A DNA stretch of 5,541 nt, from positions 1-5,541 of the forward strand of contig CAZLDQ010000301.1 of the NCBI GenBank assembly GCA_964558295.1. Direction: 5' to 3'. Source of the stretch: JBDKTH01 sp964558295. GTDB taxonomy: Bacteria; Planctomycetota; Planctomycetia; Pirellulales; Thermoguttaceae. The notes below the pieces were generated by a model. The model ran no database searches and had not been told where the DNA came from. It worked only from the letters and a program-made list of their open reading frames with translations. A program made the position numbers and the translations under genes. Shown one piece after another: positions 4,520 to 5,541 of the stretch (positions within the stretch are counted from its first letter, which is position 1; each line of letters starts with the position of its first letter).

Positions 4520-5541
4520 ATGGCCAAGATGATTGCTTTCGATCAGGAAGCTCGTGACGCCCTACGTCGCGGTGTCTCGAAGCTGGCACAGGCGGTGAAG
4601 GTCACGCTCGGCCCCCGCGGCCGCAATGTGATCCTCCAGAAGAGCTTCGGCTCGCCGACCGTGACCAAGGACGGCGTGACCGTGGCGAAGGAAATCGAGT
4701 TGGAAGACGTCTATGAGAACATGGGCGCCAAGATGGTCCGTGAAGTCGCGTCGAAGACCAGCGACGTAGCCGGCGACGGCACGACCACCGCCACGATTCT
4801 CGCCGAAGCGATCTTCAACGAAGGTCTCCGAGCCGTGGTTTCCGGCGTCAACCCGATCCAAATGAAGCAAGGGATCGACAAGGCTGTGGCCGACATCGTC
4901 GACAAGCTCCAGAAGATGTCGATCAGCGTCAAGGAGCAGAAGGAAAAGATCGCCCAGGTCGCCACCGTCGCCGCCAACAACGATGCGGAGATCGGCAACC
5001 TCCTGGCCGACGCCATGGAAAAGGTCGGCAAAGACGGCGTGATCACCGTCGACGAAAGCAAGAGCATGAAAACGGAAGTCGAATGGGTCGAAGGGATGCA
5101 GTTCGACCGCGGCTATCTCTCCCCCTACTTCGTCACCGACCCGCAGAAGATGGAATGCGTCCTCGAAGACGCCTTCGTGCTGATTAACGAGAAGAAGATC
5201 TCCAACGTCAAGGACCTGGTCCCCGTGTTGGAAGCCGTGGTCAACTCCGGGAAGCCGCTGTTGATCATTGCCGAAGACATCGACGGCGAGGCCCTCGCCA
5301 CGCTCGTGATCAACAAGCTCCGCGGCACGCTCCGCGTCGCTGCCGTCAAGGCCCCAGGCTACGGCGACCGCCGCAAGGCCATGATGGAAGACATTGCCAT
5401 CCTCACCGGCGGCAACGCCCTGTTCGAAAGCCTCGGCACGAAGCTGGAAAACGTCACCCTGGCCGACCTCGGCCGCGCTAAGCGGATCGTCATCGACAAG
5501 GACAACACGACGATCATCGAAGGAGCCGGCAAGAGCGCCGA
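4520..5541 (+). CDS. groEL: chaperonin GroEL (Hsp60), N-terminal part
   Basis: GroEL is the double-ring ATP-driven chaperonin that folds proteins in the cytoplasm together with GroES. The window holds the first 340 codons of roughly 540, open at the right edge. The equatorial ATPase part shows VKVTLGPRGRNV (27-38), TKDGVTVAKEIELED (49-63; D51 aligns with E. coli D52) and the nucleotide-binding AGDGTTTATILAEAI (84-98; D86 aligns with D87). The first half of the intermediate domain follows (about 134-190). The apical domain has EGMQFDRGYLSPYF (191-204), whose Y199, Y203 and F204 lie in the substrate and GroES binding surface, then PVLEAV (235-240), LLIIAEDIDGEALATLVINK (247-266) and VAAVKAPGYGDRRKAM (273-288). 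The second catalytic aspartate (D398 in E. coli) and the C-terminal tail are outside. AAGGAGA at 4504-4510 is a strong Shine-Dalgarno sequence nine bases before ATG 4520. Nothing suggests a degenerate paralogue; all visible ATPase residues are kept. Confidence 0.98.
   Translation, partial: MAKMIAFDQEARDALRRGVSKLAQAVKVTLGPRGRNVILQKSFGSPTVTKDGVTVAKEIELEDVYENMGAKMVREVASKTSDVAGDGTTTATILAEAIFNEGLRAVVSGVNPIQMKQGIDKAVADIVDKLQKMSISVKEQKEKIAQVATVAANNDAEIGNLLADAMEKVGKDGVITVDESKSMKTEVEWVEGMQFDRGYLSPYFVTDPQKMECVLEDAFVLINEKKISNVKDLVPVLEAVVNSGKPLLIIAEDIDGEALATLVINKLRGTLRVAAVKAPGYGDRRKAMMEDIAILTGGNALFESLGTKLENVTLADLGRAKRIVIDKDNTTIIEGAGKSA

Overview
This is a GC-rich bacterial window, most likely from a planctomycete (Planctomycetota). 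The evidence is the style of the GroEL sequence, two hypothetical proteins that look lineage-specific, several starts without a Shine-Dalgarno sequence, and spacers filled with short-period palindromic repeats of a kind I associate from memory with Planctomycetes. No 16S or other decisive marker is present, so the phylum is an inference.

Layout from left to right. The first 141 bases are the 5' end of uvrC on the minus strand (GIY-YIG nuclease domain, running off the left edge). Upstream of it on the same strand is a gene for a 521-residue proline-rich, probably exported protein of unknown function (233-1798). An 81-bp divergent gap separates it from a plus-strand gene for a VTT/DedA/TVP38-like membrane protein (1880-2563). 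Next, after its own good sigma70-like promoter, comes an unknown 200-residue multi-spanning membrane protein (2853-3455). Then follows about 690 bp without a convincing gene. It ends at the chaperonin operon: complete groES (4147-4479) and the first 340 codons of groEL (4520 to the right edge), 40 bp apart, each with a Shine-Dalgarno sequence.

The genes do not form one pathway. DNA repair (uvrC), membrane proteins and the GroES/GroEL folding machine are simply adjacent; only groES-groEL is a clear functional operon.

The most interesting structure lies between the genes. Three spacers each carry, just 3' of a stop codon, an inverted-repeat element built on a seven-base period. Two of them (2575-2710 and 3488-3605) are diverged copies of one family. 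They share a CCGAAG...CTTYGG core stem whose inner helix differs in sequence between copies but still pairs. The third (157-230) has a different heptamer but the same period and placement. The groESL leader also holds an 11-bp bulged hairpin (3746-3779) and a perfect 15-bp palindrome (3868-3882), and no CIRCE operator is visible. I found no defence system, mobile-element gene, CRISPR array, tRNA or rRNA.
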